DNA of 64,000 nt from an uncultured Methanobacterium sp. (GCF_963665055.1 NZ_OY762015.1:62001-126000); one strand, 5' to 3'; positions 26,672-35,629 are shown, numbered from the stretch's first letter. Notes: generated from the sequence alone by a model not told the origin. Numbers and translations: made by a program.

Positions 26672-28567
26672 TCATGGTATCACCATGTTAAATTCGTAAT
26701 CAAAACCTGAAAAAAGTTCTAGAAATTCTTTTAAATCTTCAGGGGTTCCTTTAAATTTCGATTCATCACCTGTAATTTCATCATAACTGGTTTCACCTAG
26801 CAATAGGGCTATAAATGTTGGAATATCAATGGTTAGTACAATGTCGGGGGATGTTTCATGGTAATTCATCCGGGGTATTAAAACCGAATCTTCCAAAGCC
26901 AGGTTACATTTTTGGTTTCTATCGGTTAAATCCAGGTTTATTTTAATTACTTTTCCTTCTGCTATATTCTTATCAATTAAAAGTCCCATAAATTCGAATA
27001 ATAATTCTGTGGGCATATTTAAGAGTGCATCTGTTATATCTACAGATGTGGCAACTTTGTTTCCCCTTAATTCAGCAGCACCCACCAGGAAATTATTTCT
27101 CCAGGTTCCACTTTCTGTCTGGTATCCTAACTGTTCCAGTGCATCTGCTTCTAAATACCGGGCATTTTTGTTGCTGGGATCGGCAAATACCATGTGTTTG
27201 CATACCTCAGCCACCCAACGGTAATCCCCTTCATCAAAGGATTTTTTAGCTTTCCTGAGAACTTCTTCTGGTCCGCCCATGAATTCCACATATCTTTTAG
27301 CAGCTTCTTCTGGTGGGAGAGCGTACAGGTTTGCTGGATTTCCATCGTACCACCCTAAATAGAACTGGTATATGGCCTTTGAATTGTGGTTGAAACTACC
27401 ATAGTAATCTCTTAAGTACCATTCTTTCTCTAAAGTTTGGGGGAGTTTCATTTCTTCTGCTATCTCAATTGGTGTGTGTCCCTGATTAGCCAATCTTAAG
27501 GATTGGTCGTGTAAAAACTTGTAAGCGTTTCTCTCCTTTTTTAGCATGTCAGTGATTTTGTTATTTCCCCATTTAGGCCAGTGATGCTGTGCTATGAGAG
27601 TCTCTATTTCATCACCGTAGGTGAGCAGTATGCTGTCAATTGCTTTCCACCATTTTTTGGCATCCCTTACCTTGGCACCTCTTAAAGTAAGGATATTGTG
27701 AATGTGATGGGTCACAACTTCTGCTGCGTTGAATAATTTAAACTGAGGATAGTACATCATGAATTCTGCCGGGGCTTCGGTTCCACTGGCCATTAAAAAT
27801 TCAATATCCACTCCGTCCACTGTTATTTTTTCTCCACTTTTCCTGATTATTCTGGTGGGAGGAATTAAGGAGGAAGATCCTACAGATGCATTTTTTCCCA
27901 GGCCCACATCTACCTGCCCTCTGGCTGATTTATTTAGGGTGAATCCGTACATGTAATTGGCCCTTCTGAGCATTGCATTTCCTGCAAAGACATTTTCACT
28001 CATAGCTTCCTCCATAAAACCTTCCGGAGCTATAACCTGAACTTCTCCCTTATCTACCTGTTCTTGGGATATGACACCTTTTACTCCACCATAATGGTCT
28101 ACGTGACTATGGGTGTAAATAACCGCTTTTACAGGTTTACTTCCCCTATTTTTATAATACAATTCCATTCCTGCTCGGGCAGTTTCATTAGAAACTAAAG
28201 GATCAATGACTATTATCCCATTATCTCCTTCAATAATGGTGATATTTGCTATATCGTAAGATCGTATCTGATAAACCCTATCTTGAACCTTATATAATCC
28301 ACTGTACAAATTTAACTGTGCTTGTCTCCACAAACTGGGATTAACAGTTGGCTCCCATTCGCCCTTAAGGAATTCATAGCCCTTCATATCCCATAGAATG
28401 CTTGCATCGTCACCTTTAATGATTAAATTTTCATCAGTTTCTATAAAGCCCTTTTGAGCCTCTTTAAAGTCAACATCATCATTAAAGGGTAGCCTTTCTT
28501 TCAATTCTTCATTAAATTTTTTGGTTATTTGCGATGCATCCTTAATATTTTTTGTAAAATCTTCCAT
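26672..28567 (-). CDS. Alkylsulfatase (SdsA/BDS1-type metallo-beta-lactamase-fold sulfatase)
   Basis: 631-residue protein with the full three-domain layout of linear alkyl sulfatases. A zinc-binding beta-lactamase-fold domain has H153-x-H155-x-D157-H158 (THSHVDHYGG) and VVTHHIHNILTLRGA. It is followed by a helical dimerisation domain (about 400-520) and a C-terminal SCP2-like domain. The family hydrolyses alkyl sulfate esters such as dodecyl sulfate to alcohol and sulfate. No signal peptide is seen, so it should be cytosolic, unlike secreted bacterial SdsA1. GTGAT precedes ATG 28567. Such an enzyme is unexpected in a methanogen and suggests transfer from bacteria. Confidence 0.88.
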   Translation of the reverse strand: MEDFTKNIKDASQITKKFNEELKERLPFNDDVDFKEAQKGFIETDENLIIKGDDASILWDMKGYEFLKGEWEPTVNPSLWRQAQLNLYSGLYKVQDRVYQIRSYDIANITIIEGDNGIIVIDPLVSNETARAGMELYYKNRGSKPVKAVIYTHSHVDHYGGVKGVISQEQVDKGEVQVIAPEGFMEEAMSENVFAGNAMLRRANYMYGFTLNKSARGQVDVGLGKNASVGSSSLIPPTRIIRKSGEKITVDGVDIEFLMASGTEAPAEFMMYYPQFKLFNAAEVVTHHIHNILTLRGAKVRDAKKWWKAIDSILLTYGDEIETLIAQHHWPKWGNNKITDMLKKERNAYKFLHDQSLRLANQGHTPIEIAEEMKLPQTLEKEWYLRDYYGSFNHNSKAIYQFYLGWYDGNPANLYALPPEEAAKRYVEFMGGPEEVLRKAKKSFDEGDYRWVAEVCKHMVFADPSNKNARYLEADALEQLGYQTESGTWRNNFLVGAAELRGNKVATSVDITDALLNMPTELLFEFMGLLIDKNIAEGKVIKINLDLTDRNQKCNLALEDSVLIPRMNYHETSPDIVLTIDIPTFIALLLGETSYDEITGDESKFKGTPEDLKEFLELFSGFDYEFNMVIP

Positions 28568-29215
28568 AGTATCACAAGCTTTATTATGTACAGATTTTTA
28601 TCCTTCGATATCCCTTTTAAATCCCAAATGAGTGGTGAATAAGTTTTTTAAGCATATTTTGAATAACTATTCTCAATAACTTATAACGAATCAATTAATT
28701 TTGTAGCCCATTACCCTGCCGATTTTGTATTTGAAATGTGGTAATATCTGTTATTTTAGTGTTTGCTTATTAAATTCACGTAACAGAGCTTATCGAGCTT
28801 AAAACAGGTAATTTTTTCTATTTATGGTATTTTCATCCACAAAAATTAGATCATCACCTCCGCTTCTACTCATTTCTCCTCTAAATTCCTTCAAGTCAAT
28901 TAATGATAGTGTATAATAAACACTATATTAGTATAAAATATGTTTAATAAATGCTACGATTTTTAATTAATATGTTAAAATATAAGGATTATTAGTCAAA
29001 TTTCACTATTTAATTGCAAATGTGTAAAAAAATTCAGGCAAAAAATGAATCTAATAAAACTTAAATTTAATATTCTAAATTTAAAAAAATAATCCTTAAA
29101 ACTCTCCCTTCAACTCAATCTTCATTTCCATGACTGTATCAAAAAGCCTGTTATTTTGCATTTGCAATTTTCTTATATTAAAACTAAAAGAATTAAAAGG
29201 TGAATTATTCACATT
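28568..29215. other. Long spacer with an isolated inverted repeat
   Basis: The spacer between the divergent alkylsulfatase and SoxB-like genes. Perfect inverted repeat ATAGTGT-(7)-ACACTAT at 28906-28926, followed by TATTAGTATAAAATATG, which could be a promoter. Sequence from about 29085 resembles 15683-15760. No coding frame is supported. An integrase remnant follows at 29216. Confidence 0.4.
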
Positions 29216-29360
29216 TTTAGTAATCGATATTGGGCCTCAGCTAACTTTTTCTCAAGTCATCGGTCCGGCTAGTAAGTATACGTCCTGAACATTTCCTTAA
29301 ATCATTCCAATTTTCATGTCTCCCTGATGTCCTCTGTCATTCCTGTATTTTAAGAAAAGA
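29216..29360 (-). repeat. Integrase 3'-end remnant D
   Basis: TTTAGTAATCGATATTGG, GCTAACTTTTTCTCAAGTCA, CGGCTAGTAAGTATACGTCC and TGATGTCCTCTGTCATTCCTG align in order with the other copies. The reverse complement encodes a worn DVYLLAG-type version of the integrase tail. There is no open frame. Confidence 0.65.
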
Positions 29361-29402
29361 TTTCATGAACTTCCAACATAATAAGAAGAGGGGGTGATAA
29401 GT

Positions 29403-30842
29403 TTGGATGAAAATTTAACTATTTTACAATTGAATGATAGCCATGGTTATCTGGATATACACCAGGAATTGTTTTGGGATGGTGATCATGCTAAATACTC
29501 ATTATCCGGAGGTTTTGCCCGAATTGCCACCATATTCAATCAGGTATGTGAAGAAAACCCTAATCATACCTTGATTTTTGACTGTGGGGATACGATTCAC
29601 GGTACTTATGCAGTGGTGAAAAGTAAAGGGGAAGTAATGATCCCCATTTTAAACTATCTGGACTTTGATGCCATGACAGCCCATTGGGAATTTGCTTATG
29701 GGCCTGAACATTTCAAAAAACTGGTTAAAAAATTAAATTATCCTATGTTAGCAATCAATTGTTATTTTAAATCAAGTAATAAGCTTGTTTTCAAACCATG
29801 GATTATCAAAGAGATTGGTAAAATTCGAGTAGGAATTATAGGTATTGCTGCAACTATTGTGGATAAAGTCATGCCTGCATCATTCAGTAAAGGAATCTAC
29901 TTCACCCTGGGCAATGAAGAATTGCCCTACCACATCAAAAAATTACAAGAAGAAAAAGTAGACCTGATTATAGTTATATCACATTTAGGGTTTCCACAAG
30001 AAATGAAATTAGCAGGAGAAGTGGATGGTATTGATATTCTGTTAAGTGCACACACCCATAATAGGCTTTATAAACCGGTTGTTGTAAATAAAACCATTTT
30101 AATTCAGTCAGGATGTCATGGTTCTTTTATTGGAAAATTGGATCTAACTATATCCCAAGGAAAAGTGTCTAAGTTCAACCATGAATTAATCACAGTGTCA
30201 GAAGATATTAATCCCGATACTCAAGTCTTTGACATGGTTAAACGAGTTTTAGATCCTTATGCTGATAAATTGAGTGAAGTTGTGGGCTGCACTGACACGG
30301 GACTTAATCGTAACACTGTACTGGAATCAACCATGGATAATTTCCTTTTAAAAAGTCTTTTAAATGAAACCGAAGCGGAAATGGCATTTTCTAATGGTTG
30401 GAGATATGGAGCGCCAATTCCCAGAGGAAAAGTAACCCTAAATGATCTTTATAATATTATCCCTGCAAATCCCCCGGTTTCAACAGTAGAATTAACCGGA
30501 AGAGAAATATGGATGATGTTAGAAGAGAATTTAGAGCATCTTTTTTCCAGAGACCCTTATAATCAGATGGGAGGATATCTCAAGAGATGCATGGGTATTA
30601 ACATGTATTTCAAAGTTGAAAATCCTCCAGGGCAACGAATCCAGGAATTATTCATTGGTGGAAAGAAAATAAACTTGGATAAAAACTATCATGCTGCCTA
30701 TGTGACCAGTCAAGGGGTTCCCACTAATTACGGGCAAAAAAGGAACCAATTAGATGTAAATGCAGTGGAAGCATTGCAGAAATACTTATCCTCAAAGAAA
30801 AAAGTCAAATCGGAACTGGAAGGAACTGTAATAGCTATCTAA
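29403..30842 (+). CDS. SoxB-like 5'-nucleotidase-family metallohydrolase
   Basis: 479-residue enzyme with an N-terminal metallophosphatase domain and a C-terminal 5'-nucleotidase domain. Metal motifs are N11-D-x-H14-G, DCGD63 and SAHTHN. The usual GNHEFDYG is replaced by AHWEFAYG (93-100), which, with GWRYGAPIP and DPYNQMGG near the C-terminus, recalls SoxB (thiosulfohydrolase) rather than UshA. There is no signal peptide, so it is cytosolic. GTG 29394 is inside the ribosome binding site; GGTGAT then four bases selects TTG 29403. The true substrate (nucleotide, UDP-sugar or organic/thiosulfate ester) is open. Confidence 0.78.
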   Translation: MDENLTILQLNDSHGYLDIHQELFWDGDHAKYSLSGGFARIATIFNQVCEENPNHTLIFDCGDTIHGTYAVVKSKGEVMIPILNYLDFDAMTAHWEFAYGPEHFKKLVKKLNYPMLAINCYFKSSNKLVFKPWIIKEIGKIRVGIIGIAATIVDKVMPASFSKGIYFTLGNEELPYHIKKLQEEKVDLIIVISHLGFPQEMKLAGEVDGIDILLSAHTHNRLYKPVVVNKTILIQSGCHGSFIGKLDLTISQGKVSKFNHELITVSEDINPDTQVFDMVKRVLDPYADKLSEVVGCTDTGLNRNTVLESTMDNFLLKSLLNETEAEMAFSNGWRYGAPIPRGKVTLNDLYNIIPANPPVSTVELTGREIWMMLEENLEHLFSRDPYNQMGGYLKRCMGINMYFKVENPPGQRIQELFIGGKKINLDKNYHAAYVTSQGVPTNYGQKRNQLDVNAVEALQKYLSSKKKVKSELEGTVIAI

Positions 30843-30882
30843 ACCATATTACTTCAAAGCTATCTAAACCATATTACTTCAA
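30833..30882. repeat. 25-bp tandem duplication across a stop codon
   Basis: AGCTATCTAAACCATATTAC followed by TTCAA is present twice in tandem. The first copy contains the last codons and TAA stop of the SoxB-like gene; the second is non-coding. Confidence 0.85.
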
Positions 30883-30935
30883 ATATTGGTAATTTAATAA
30901 GAGGAGTAGTTACGACCATAACAGGTAAATTTCTT

Positions 30936-31030
30936 AACACATTTTGGTCGGTTAAGGAGTATGCGTCCCCAATCATGTCCTTAAGTCATGTCCCCACACT
31001 TTTCCTTAATTTCCATGGTCATTCATGTAT
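30936..31030 (-). repeat. Integrase 3'-end remnant E
   Basis: TTTGGTCGGTTAAGGAGTAT, GCGTCCCCAATCATGTCC, TTAAGTCATGTCCC and GGTCATTCATGTATT align with remnants A and F. Its far end overlaps the last codons of the DedA gene (stop at 31019-31021), so the DedA C-terminus RIHE lies within remnant-derived sequence. Confidence 0.6.
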
Positions 31031-31699
31031 TCTAGAAGATTTAACTTTATTAATTGTTTCAGTCTTTTTTAACTTCTTTTTGTAAATAAAGTACAAAATA
31101 ACAGCAACCAGTATTATGACCACGGTGATTTCTTCCAGGTATGAAATTTCATCTGCTACGGATTGGTACATGCTTCCAAACTGCCAGCCGATGAATCCCA
31201 GAATAAAAGCTCTTACCATGGTTCCTAAGAATGTAATTATAACGTATTTTAATAAATTGAATCTTATGATACCACAGAAAGCACTTATAGCCACACTGGG
31301 AATAACTGGAATTGCTCTGACAATGAATAGGAGTATTTCATCGGAATGACTGTTTTCAAATTTTTCTTCTGCCTTTTCAATATCTTGCCATGAAACACCT
31401 AAATATTTACCCCAACGTTCAATGAATGGTTTTCCAGCAAAATAACCAATCCCATATACAAAAAGTGATCCCAGGCTCACACCTAAAGAAGCTGGTAAAA
31501 CAATGTTAACAAATAGATTCATAAATCCATCTAAAGAAATTGCAGAACCTTTTAAGACTACAAAGCTGGTCCCCATGATAACTACAGTAGAGGGTATAGG
31601 TGCTATTACTTCTTCAACAATACTGGCAATAAATACCCCAAAAGGTCCGTAAACAGCTAGTATGCTTTCTAAATATAAAATTATTCCTTCAAACATCAT
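31019..31699 (-). CDS. DedA family membrane protein
   Basis: 226-residue DedA/SNARE-associated-type protein. About five membrane or re-entrant helices and the family motifs EEVIAPIPSTVVI, GSLFVYGIGYFAGKP and FIVRAIPVIPSVAISAFCG are clear. DedA proteins are thought to flip polyprenyl-phosphate or phospholipids using ion gradients. The frame runs back to 31786 inside the CDF gene, but GAGGC before ATG 31699 (followed by a second ATG) fits better, leaving a 46-base gap from the CDF gene. Its stop lies in an integrase remnant. Confidence 0.85.
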   Translation of the reverse strand: MMFEGIILYLESILAVYGPFGVFIASIVEEVIAPIPSTVVIMGTSFVVLKGSAISLDGFMNLFVNIVLPASLGVSLGSLFVYGIGYFAGKPFIERWGKYLGVSWQDIEKAEEKFENSHSDEILLFIVRAIPVIPSVAISAFCGIIRFNLLKYVIITFLGTMVRAFILGFIGWQFGSMYQSVADEISYLEEITVVIILVAVILYFIYKKKLKKTETINKVKSSRIHE

Positions 31700-31745
31700 T
31701 GGGCCTCTTATTTCTTCTATTGAACCGGTAAATTTCAAAACAAGT

Positions 31746-32639
31746 TTATTCTTTTGTATGTCCTTCGAAAGGGCAGGTGTGAACAATAGCCATTTTTATG
31801 GGCATTACCCTGTCAATAATCTGTTTTTCAACATGATGAGAGATTTTATGAGATTCTCTAAGATTTAAATCCGCATCAAGCTCAATGTGCAATTCTGCAG
31901 AAGCATATGAGCCCATATTATTTACTTTCACTTCATGTACTCCCTTAACATCATCTACAGACATTGCTACAGTACTAATTTCATCTAAAATTTTCTCAGA
32001 TGGAATTTTACCCATGAGGGTGTTAACATTGTCACGGGCAACAATGAATGCGGTTCTAATCACCATCATAGCAATGAATATGGCTACAATAGGGTCTATG
32101 ATGGTGAATCCCAATTGTGCACCTATGACGCCTACCAACACGGCACTACATGAGAAAATATCTACTTTCTGGTGTTGGCCATCAGCAATAAGTGCAGGGC
32201 TGTTGATTTTCTTCCCGGAACGGATTAAATAGGTGGTCATGGTATAATTAACAATTATTCCAATTAATGCCATTACAGCAGCAATCCAGTCTGGAGCAGG
32301 TAATGATTCACCCATCAAGAGTTTGATATAAACATCTGAAAGTATTTCATAGGCAACCACCACCAAGAAAACCACTATTACTAGTCCAACAATTGGTTCA
32401 GCCCTACCATGTCCATACTGGTGTTCTTCATCTGCAGGCCTCATACCTATTTTAAACCCGATAAAAGCCAGAACTGAAGTGATAACATCTGAAAGTGTGT
32501 GGGCAGCCTCAGCAACCAATGCAGTACTACCTGAAAAAGTTCCAACAATAAAGTTGAAAATAGTCAATAGGATATTTCCAAAAATAGCAACCATCGAGGC
32601 TTTACGACCAATAATTGCCCTTTCATTGACTGCATCCAT
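31746..32639 (-). CDS. Cation diffusion facilitator (CDF) transporter
   Basis: 297-residue CDF protein with six membrane helices and a cytosolic C-terminal domain (about 205-290). The zinc-site motifs are AAHTLSDVI in helix 2 and DGQHQKVDIF in helix 5, the H-x3-D/H-x3-D pattern of zinc or manganese/iron exporters, so it exports divalent metals against protons. ATG 32639 follows AGTGAT and four bases; a GTG at 32648 is part of that site. It is cotranscribed with the DedA gene downstream. Confidence 0.92.
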   Translation of the reverse strand: MDAVNERAIIGRKASMVAIFGNILLTIFNFIVGTFSGSTALVAEAAHTLSDVITSVLAFIGFKIGMRPADEEHQYGHGRAEPIVGLVIVVFLVVVAYEILSDVYIKLLMGESLPAPDWIAAVMALIGIIVNYTMTTYLIRSGKKINSPALIADGQHQKVDIFSCSAVLVGVIGAQLGFTIIDPIVAIFIAMMVIRTAFIVARDNVNTLMGKIPSEKILDEISTVAMSVDDVKGVHEVKVNNMGSYASAELHIELDADLNLRESHKISHHVEKQIIDRVMPIKMAIVHTCPFEGHTKE

Positions 32640-32763
32640 AAAAATCACTTGAAATTCCTGGCGATTACTGATATAACTAATTAAGCCTAACTTGTTTTTT
32701 TAAATAATTTTATTATACTTGAAAATAAGGGGAATCCCGGGATTAAAATATGAAGTCCCGGAG

Positions 32764-32997
32764 TTAATAACGCCTGTCGTTTCGGTTGAGTAAGTTTTTA
32801 AGGCGGTTAAACTGCATATCTAAATCATTCAACCTTTCTGTAAGTTCTCTGTTTTTCATTCTAACTTCTTCAAGGTCTCTGGACATTTTGTATAGAATAT
32901 CATCTATCTCGCCACCGGTCCTGTAAGAATCTCGTCCGGTACTGCTTTTTTGGACCTGATCAATAGCAGTGTCCATTAATTTTTTTGGATCAAACAT
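32764..32997 (-). CDS. Small coiled-coil protein of unknown function
   Basis: 77 residues, soluble and charged. The C-terminal half (about 35-75, IDDILYKMSRDLEEVRMKN then LTERLNDLDMQFNRL) has clear heptads of a coiled coil. The frame can start at GTG 33012, but ATG 32997 after GTGGTGA is preferred. Not recognised; proteins of this form are common in Methanobacterium. It may be the first gene of the CDF-DedA transcript (124-base gap). Confidence 0.5.
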   Translation of the reverse strand: MFDPKKLMDTAIDQVQKSSTGRDSYRTGGEIDDILYKMSRDLEEVRMKNRELTERLNDLDMQFNRLKNLLNRNDRRY

Positions 32998-33012
32998 CTT
33001 TTTATTCACCAC

Positions 33013-33325
33013 ACTAAATTTAGATTTTTTTCCTAAATGAGATTTAATTTTAGCCCTTAGAATTCCAATGTATTCCAGGCCATATAAAGGCTTCGGTAGT
33101 TCATAGGACGTTAATTAGGCTTAGCTAAGATTATTAGGACATCCTAACAATGAGGAACGTTTATTAATTTCAAAAATAAACAATTGAAAAAAAAATAAGA
33201 GTTTTAAAATGCTAATGTTTTTTGGTATTAGAAAAAAATAAAGTGCATTTTATCCTACGAAATAAAAGTTATGCAGTGATTTAGTTTTAATAGGCAAATT
33301 AGTTAAAGTAAAATGGTGGTGCAGT
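33013..33325. promoter_or_regulatory. Divergent spacer with palindromes
   Basis: Between the coiled-coil gene and the ATPase gene. It contains the palindromes CTTAGCTAAG (33119-33128) and TTAGGA-CA-TCCTAA (33134-33147) separated by six bases. The rest is AT-rich. GGTGGTG four bases before ATG 33326 is the ribosome binding site of the ATPase. Confidence 0.4.
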
Positions 33326-34201
33326 ATGGTTGATTACAAGGTTCATGGTGTAGATGAAAATGAGGGTTTTGTTTATACGCGCTCATTCAGGAAAATATAC
33401 CGCATGTTCCGTAGTCTGAAAAACCGTAAAGGACGCTTTGTACTTATTACTGGAACTCCAGGAACTGGTAAATCCGCCAATATTTACACCGCCTTAAAAA
33501 GTTTGGATTTGAATGTTTATGAACCGGCCTTATTTTTACACAATGTGAATATGAGTTATGATGATGTCTTTAATGAATTTTTTAAAACACTAAGAGCTGA
33601 CCTTAATGTAGAGACTAATAAGGAGGTATATAAAAAAGTGCAGGAGTATGATGTGGTTTTACTTGCAGATAAAATTCTTGATTCTGAATTTATTAACAAA
33701 GAAAAAGCAGGACTCAGCCTTTGGACTCTTAATAAAGGATTACGGGCTTTGCCCTTCTATTTTAAAATTGAACTTGAACGTTTAAAACATAAAAATGAAC
33801 TCAAAAACGTGAATATAGTAATCCAAACAGTTTTTGCCTTTCGTTTCAATGGGAGAAGCCATGATATTTTAACCGATTTTTCCATATTTTCAAAAATTCT
33901 CGTTTTCATGCTTAAACATCTTTTTGAGATAATCATGATTACCTATTCTGAAGAGGAAATTTTACAAATCGTGAGAAGTAACTTCAAAAACGCTGATGAC
34001 ACGTCTATAAAGTCTTATATCGAAAAATATGGCCACAAACCCAGATCTATTTTTAAAGCATTACGAAATGAAGGAGAAACTATTGTCCCCAAATATGAAA
34101 AAGGGTTTCTTTACGGTTTAATAATTACTTGCATATTCCTAATTTATCAAATAATAATGTTCTTCATTGATTTTGCAACAGACTTTGTGAGTGTAATATA
34201 G
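33326..34201 (+). CDS. P-loop ATPase with C-terminal membrane anchor, function unknown
   Basis: 291 residues. Walker A GTPGTGKS at 43-50. A Walker B-like strand is NVNIVIQTVFAF, but it lacks the usual acidic pair, and no arginine finger is obvious. A small helical domain (about 210-250; EEEILQIVRSNFKN ... GHKPRSIFKALRNEG) looks like an AAA lid/sensor-2 region. The last 30 residues form one membrane helix (LYGLIITCIFLIYQIIMFFI). Orc1/Cdc6-like or STAND-like ancestry is possible. Membrane tethering of such an ATPase is unusual. Confidence 0.5.
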   Translation: MVDYKVHGVDENEGFVYTRSFRKIYRMFRSLKNRKGRFVLITGTPGTGKSANIYTALKSLDLNVYEPALFLHNVNMSYDDVFNEFFKTLRADLNVETNKEVYKKVQEYDVVLLADKILDSEFINKEKAGLSLWTLNKGLRALPFYFKIELERLKHKNELKNVNIVIQTVFAFRFNGRSHDILTDFSIFSKILVFMLKHLFEIIMITYSEEEILQIVRSNFKNADDTSIKSYIEKYGHKPRSIFKALRNEGETIVPKYEKGFLYGLIITCIFLIYQIIMFFIDFATDFVSVI

Positions 34202-34319
34202 AGTACAGAACTTGATATTAAATCTCCAAATAGGAATATTCTGATGGTATCATGAAGCCTTAATTCTGTGTTTGCAGTATTATTATCCCATCTCCTATAA
34301 TTAACTAGTGAAATTTTTA

Positions 34320-34555
34320 CATTTAAGCAATCGGCATATGTCTCAGTTAACTTTTTTTCAAGTCATCAGGGCGGGCTAGGAAGTATGCGTCCTGAACCCT
34401 ACATTTAAGTTTATGTTCTAATGTCTATTCTCTTATTTCCTTGTGGCTTCCTCCATTTATTGATGGGGTGTTGAATAACTGGCGTAACATACAGATGGTT
34501 TGTTGAACCATCCTTGTTTTTTGAATTCATCCTTGTTGGGTTCCCAGTTTAAGCA
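34320..34555 (-). repeat. Integrase 3'-end remnant F (longest degenerate copy)
   Basis: Aligns over its whole length with the fragment at 14657-14908: CAAGTCATCAGGGCGGGCTA, GGAAGTATGCGTCCTGAACC, TTTAAGTTTATGTTC, GGGGTGTTGAATAACTGGCG, TTTGTTGAACCATCCT and GGGTTCCCAGTTTAA. There are many indels. It keeps the Tyr codon (plus-strand GTA). The rest of the 34202-34852 spacer is AT-rich, with GAAGGAG ahead of ATG 34853. Confidence 0.75.
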
Positions 34556-34852
34556 TCTGTTTATTCACCGAACTTACCCGTATGATAAAATACGAATAGA
34601 AAGTAATAAATATAACTTTGAACAACTATTTGCGATGATTTGAGAAGTTCATTATAGGGCTCTATGACTTAGGATGAGTATAATGTGGATGGAAATCTGA
34701 ATATGGGTATAAATAAGTGATAGTCCGAATGGATTTTTCAATGAAAATAAATTCATTAAATTTTCGGGTAAGATATGGGCTAATTTAGCTGCATTAATGT
34801 TTTAGCGTAGTATTACTCATTTAATCATGAGGAATAGAAGGAGAATAAAAAA

Positions 34853-35593
34853 ATGTTTGTACCGCCAAGCTGGTTAGAAGGACTTTTCATACAAATCGGC
34901 ATGTATGTAGTTATCCCTTTAATTATTGCCACAGTTTCTGTGATAGTGATATCGAGAAGATCGAATCGCAAAAAAACACATCAAAATGAATCCCATCTGG
35001 ATGAATCTCATCATAAAGACACTCATCATAAAGGATCACATCACAAAGACGCCCATCTCAAGGAATCACATCAGAAAGAAGCCCATCTGGATGAATCTCA
35101 CCACAAGAGATCAAAGCGCAGGGGATCAACAGACTGGGGATCAAAAATTATAGTATTTGCTTTTGCTTTTATTGTAGCAATCATAGTAGTGTACCCAATT
35201 GGCTGTGTATACTGGTTCTATGCATATGAAGTACCCTCTATACAAGAAAAAACAATCACAGTTCAAGGATGGGAACCTAAGCCTGGAATAGTTCCTGATA
35301 ATGGGGGTATGATGACTATAAGCAATGCAGACCAATTATTACTCATCACAACCGAAAATGAAGGTTTCTTTAATATGGAAAATTTCCTGTTTGGTAAATT
35401 TAACACCCGGGATATTTTCAACAAGCTAAAAGTTGGGGGAACCTATAAAATTAAATATTATGGATGGAGAAATGGATTTAACAGTGGATTTCCAAATATA
35501 CTGAGTGTTGAAGAAGCAGTAAACGAAACCGGTGCAAAAAATAACAGTTATGGTAACTATTTCGGCACAAAATTCGCAAGCAATTTCCAATGA
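34853..35593 (+). CDS. Membrane protein with nine His-rich pentapeptide repeats
   Basis: 246 residues. Membrane helix (about 12-34), then nine consecutive five-residue repeats at 43-87 of form H-x-K/D-D/E-S/T/A (for example HHKDT HHKGS HHKDA), holding 13 histidines. A Lys/Arg patch, a second membrane helix (about 98-122) and a 120-residue C-terminal domain (ITVQGWEPKPG ... GGTYKIKYYGWR) follow. The His tract lies between the two helices and may bind zinc, nickel or copper. The DNA shows the corresponding 15-bp repeat. GAAGGAG precedes ATG 34853. Not assigned to a known family. Confidence 0.6.
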   Translation: MFVPPSWLEGLFIQIGMYVVIPLIIATVSVIVISRRSNRKKTHQNESHLDESHHKDTHHKGSHHKDAHLKESHQKEAHLDESHHKRSKRRGSTDWGSKIIVFAFAFIVAIIVVYPIGCVYWFYAYEVPSIQEKTITVQGWEPKPGIVPDNGGMMTISNADQLLLITTENEGFFNMENFLFGKFNTRDIFNKLKVGGTYKIKYYGWRNGFNSGFPNILSVEEAVNETGAKNNSYGNYFGTKFASNFQ

Positions 35594-35599
35594 TAAACA

Positions 35600-35629
35600 T
35601 TTTTTTCCTTTTTTAATTCTTTTTTTTTA
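35600..35629 (+). terminator. T-rich terminator after His-repeat gene
   Basis: ATTTTTTTCCTTTTTTAATT followed by CTTTTTTTTT directly downstream of the stop codon; archaeal U-rich terminator form. Confidence 0.45.
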
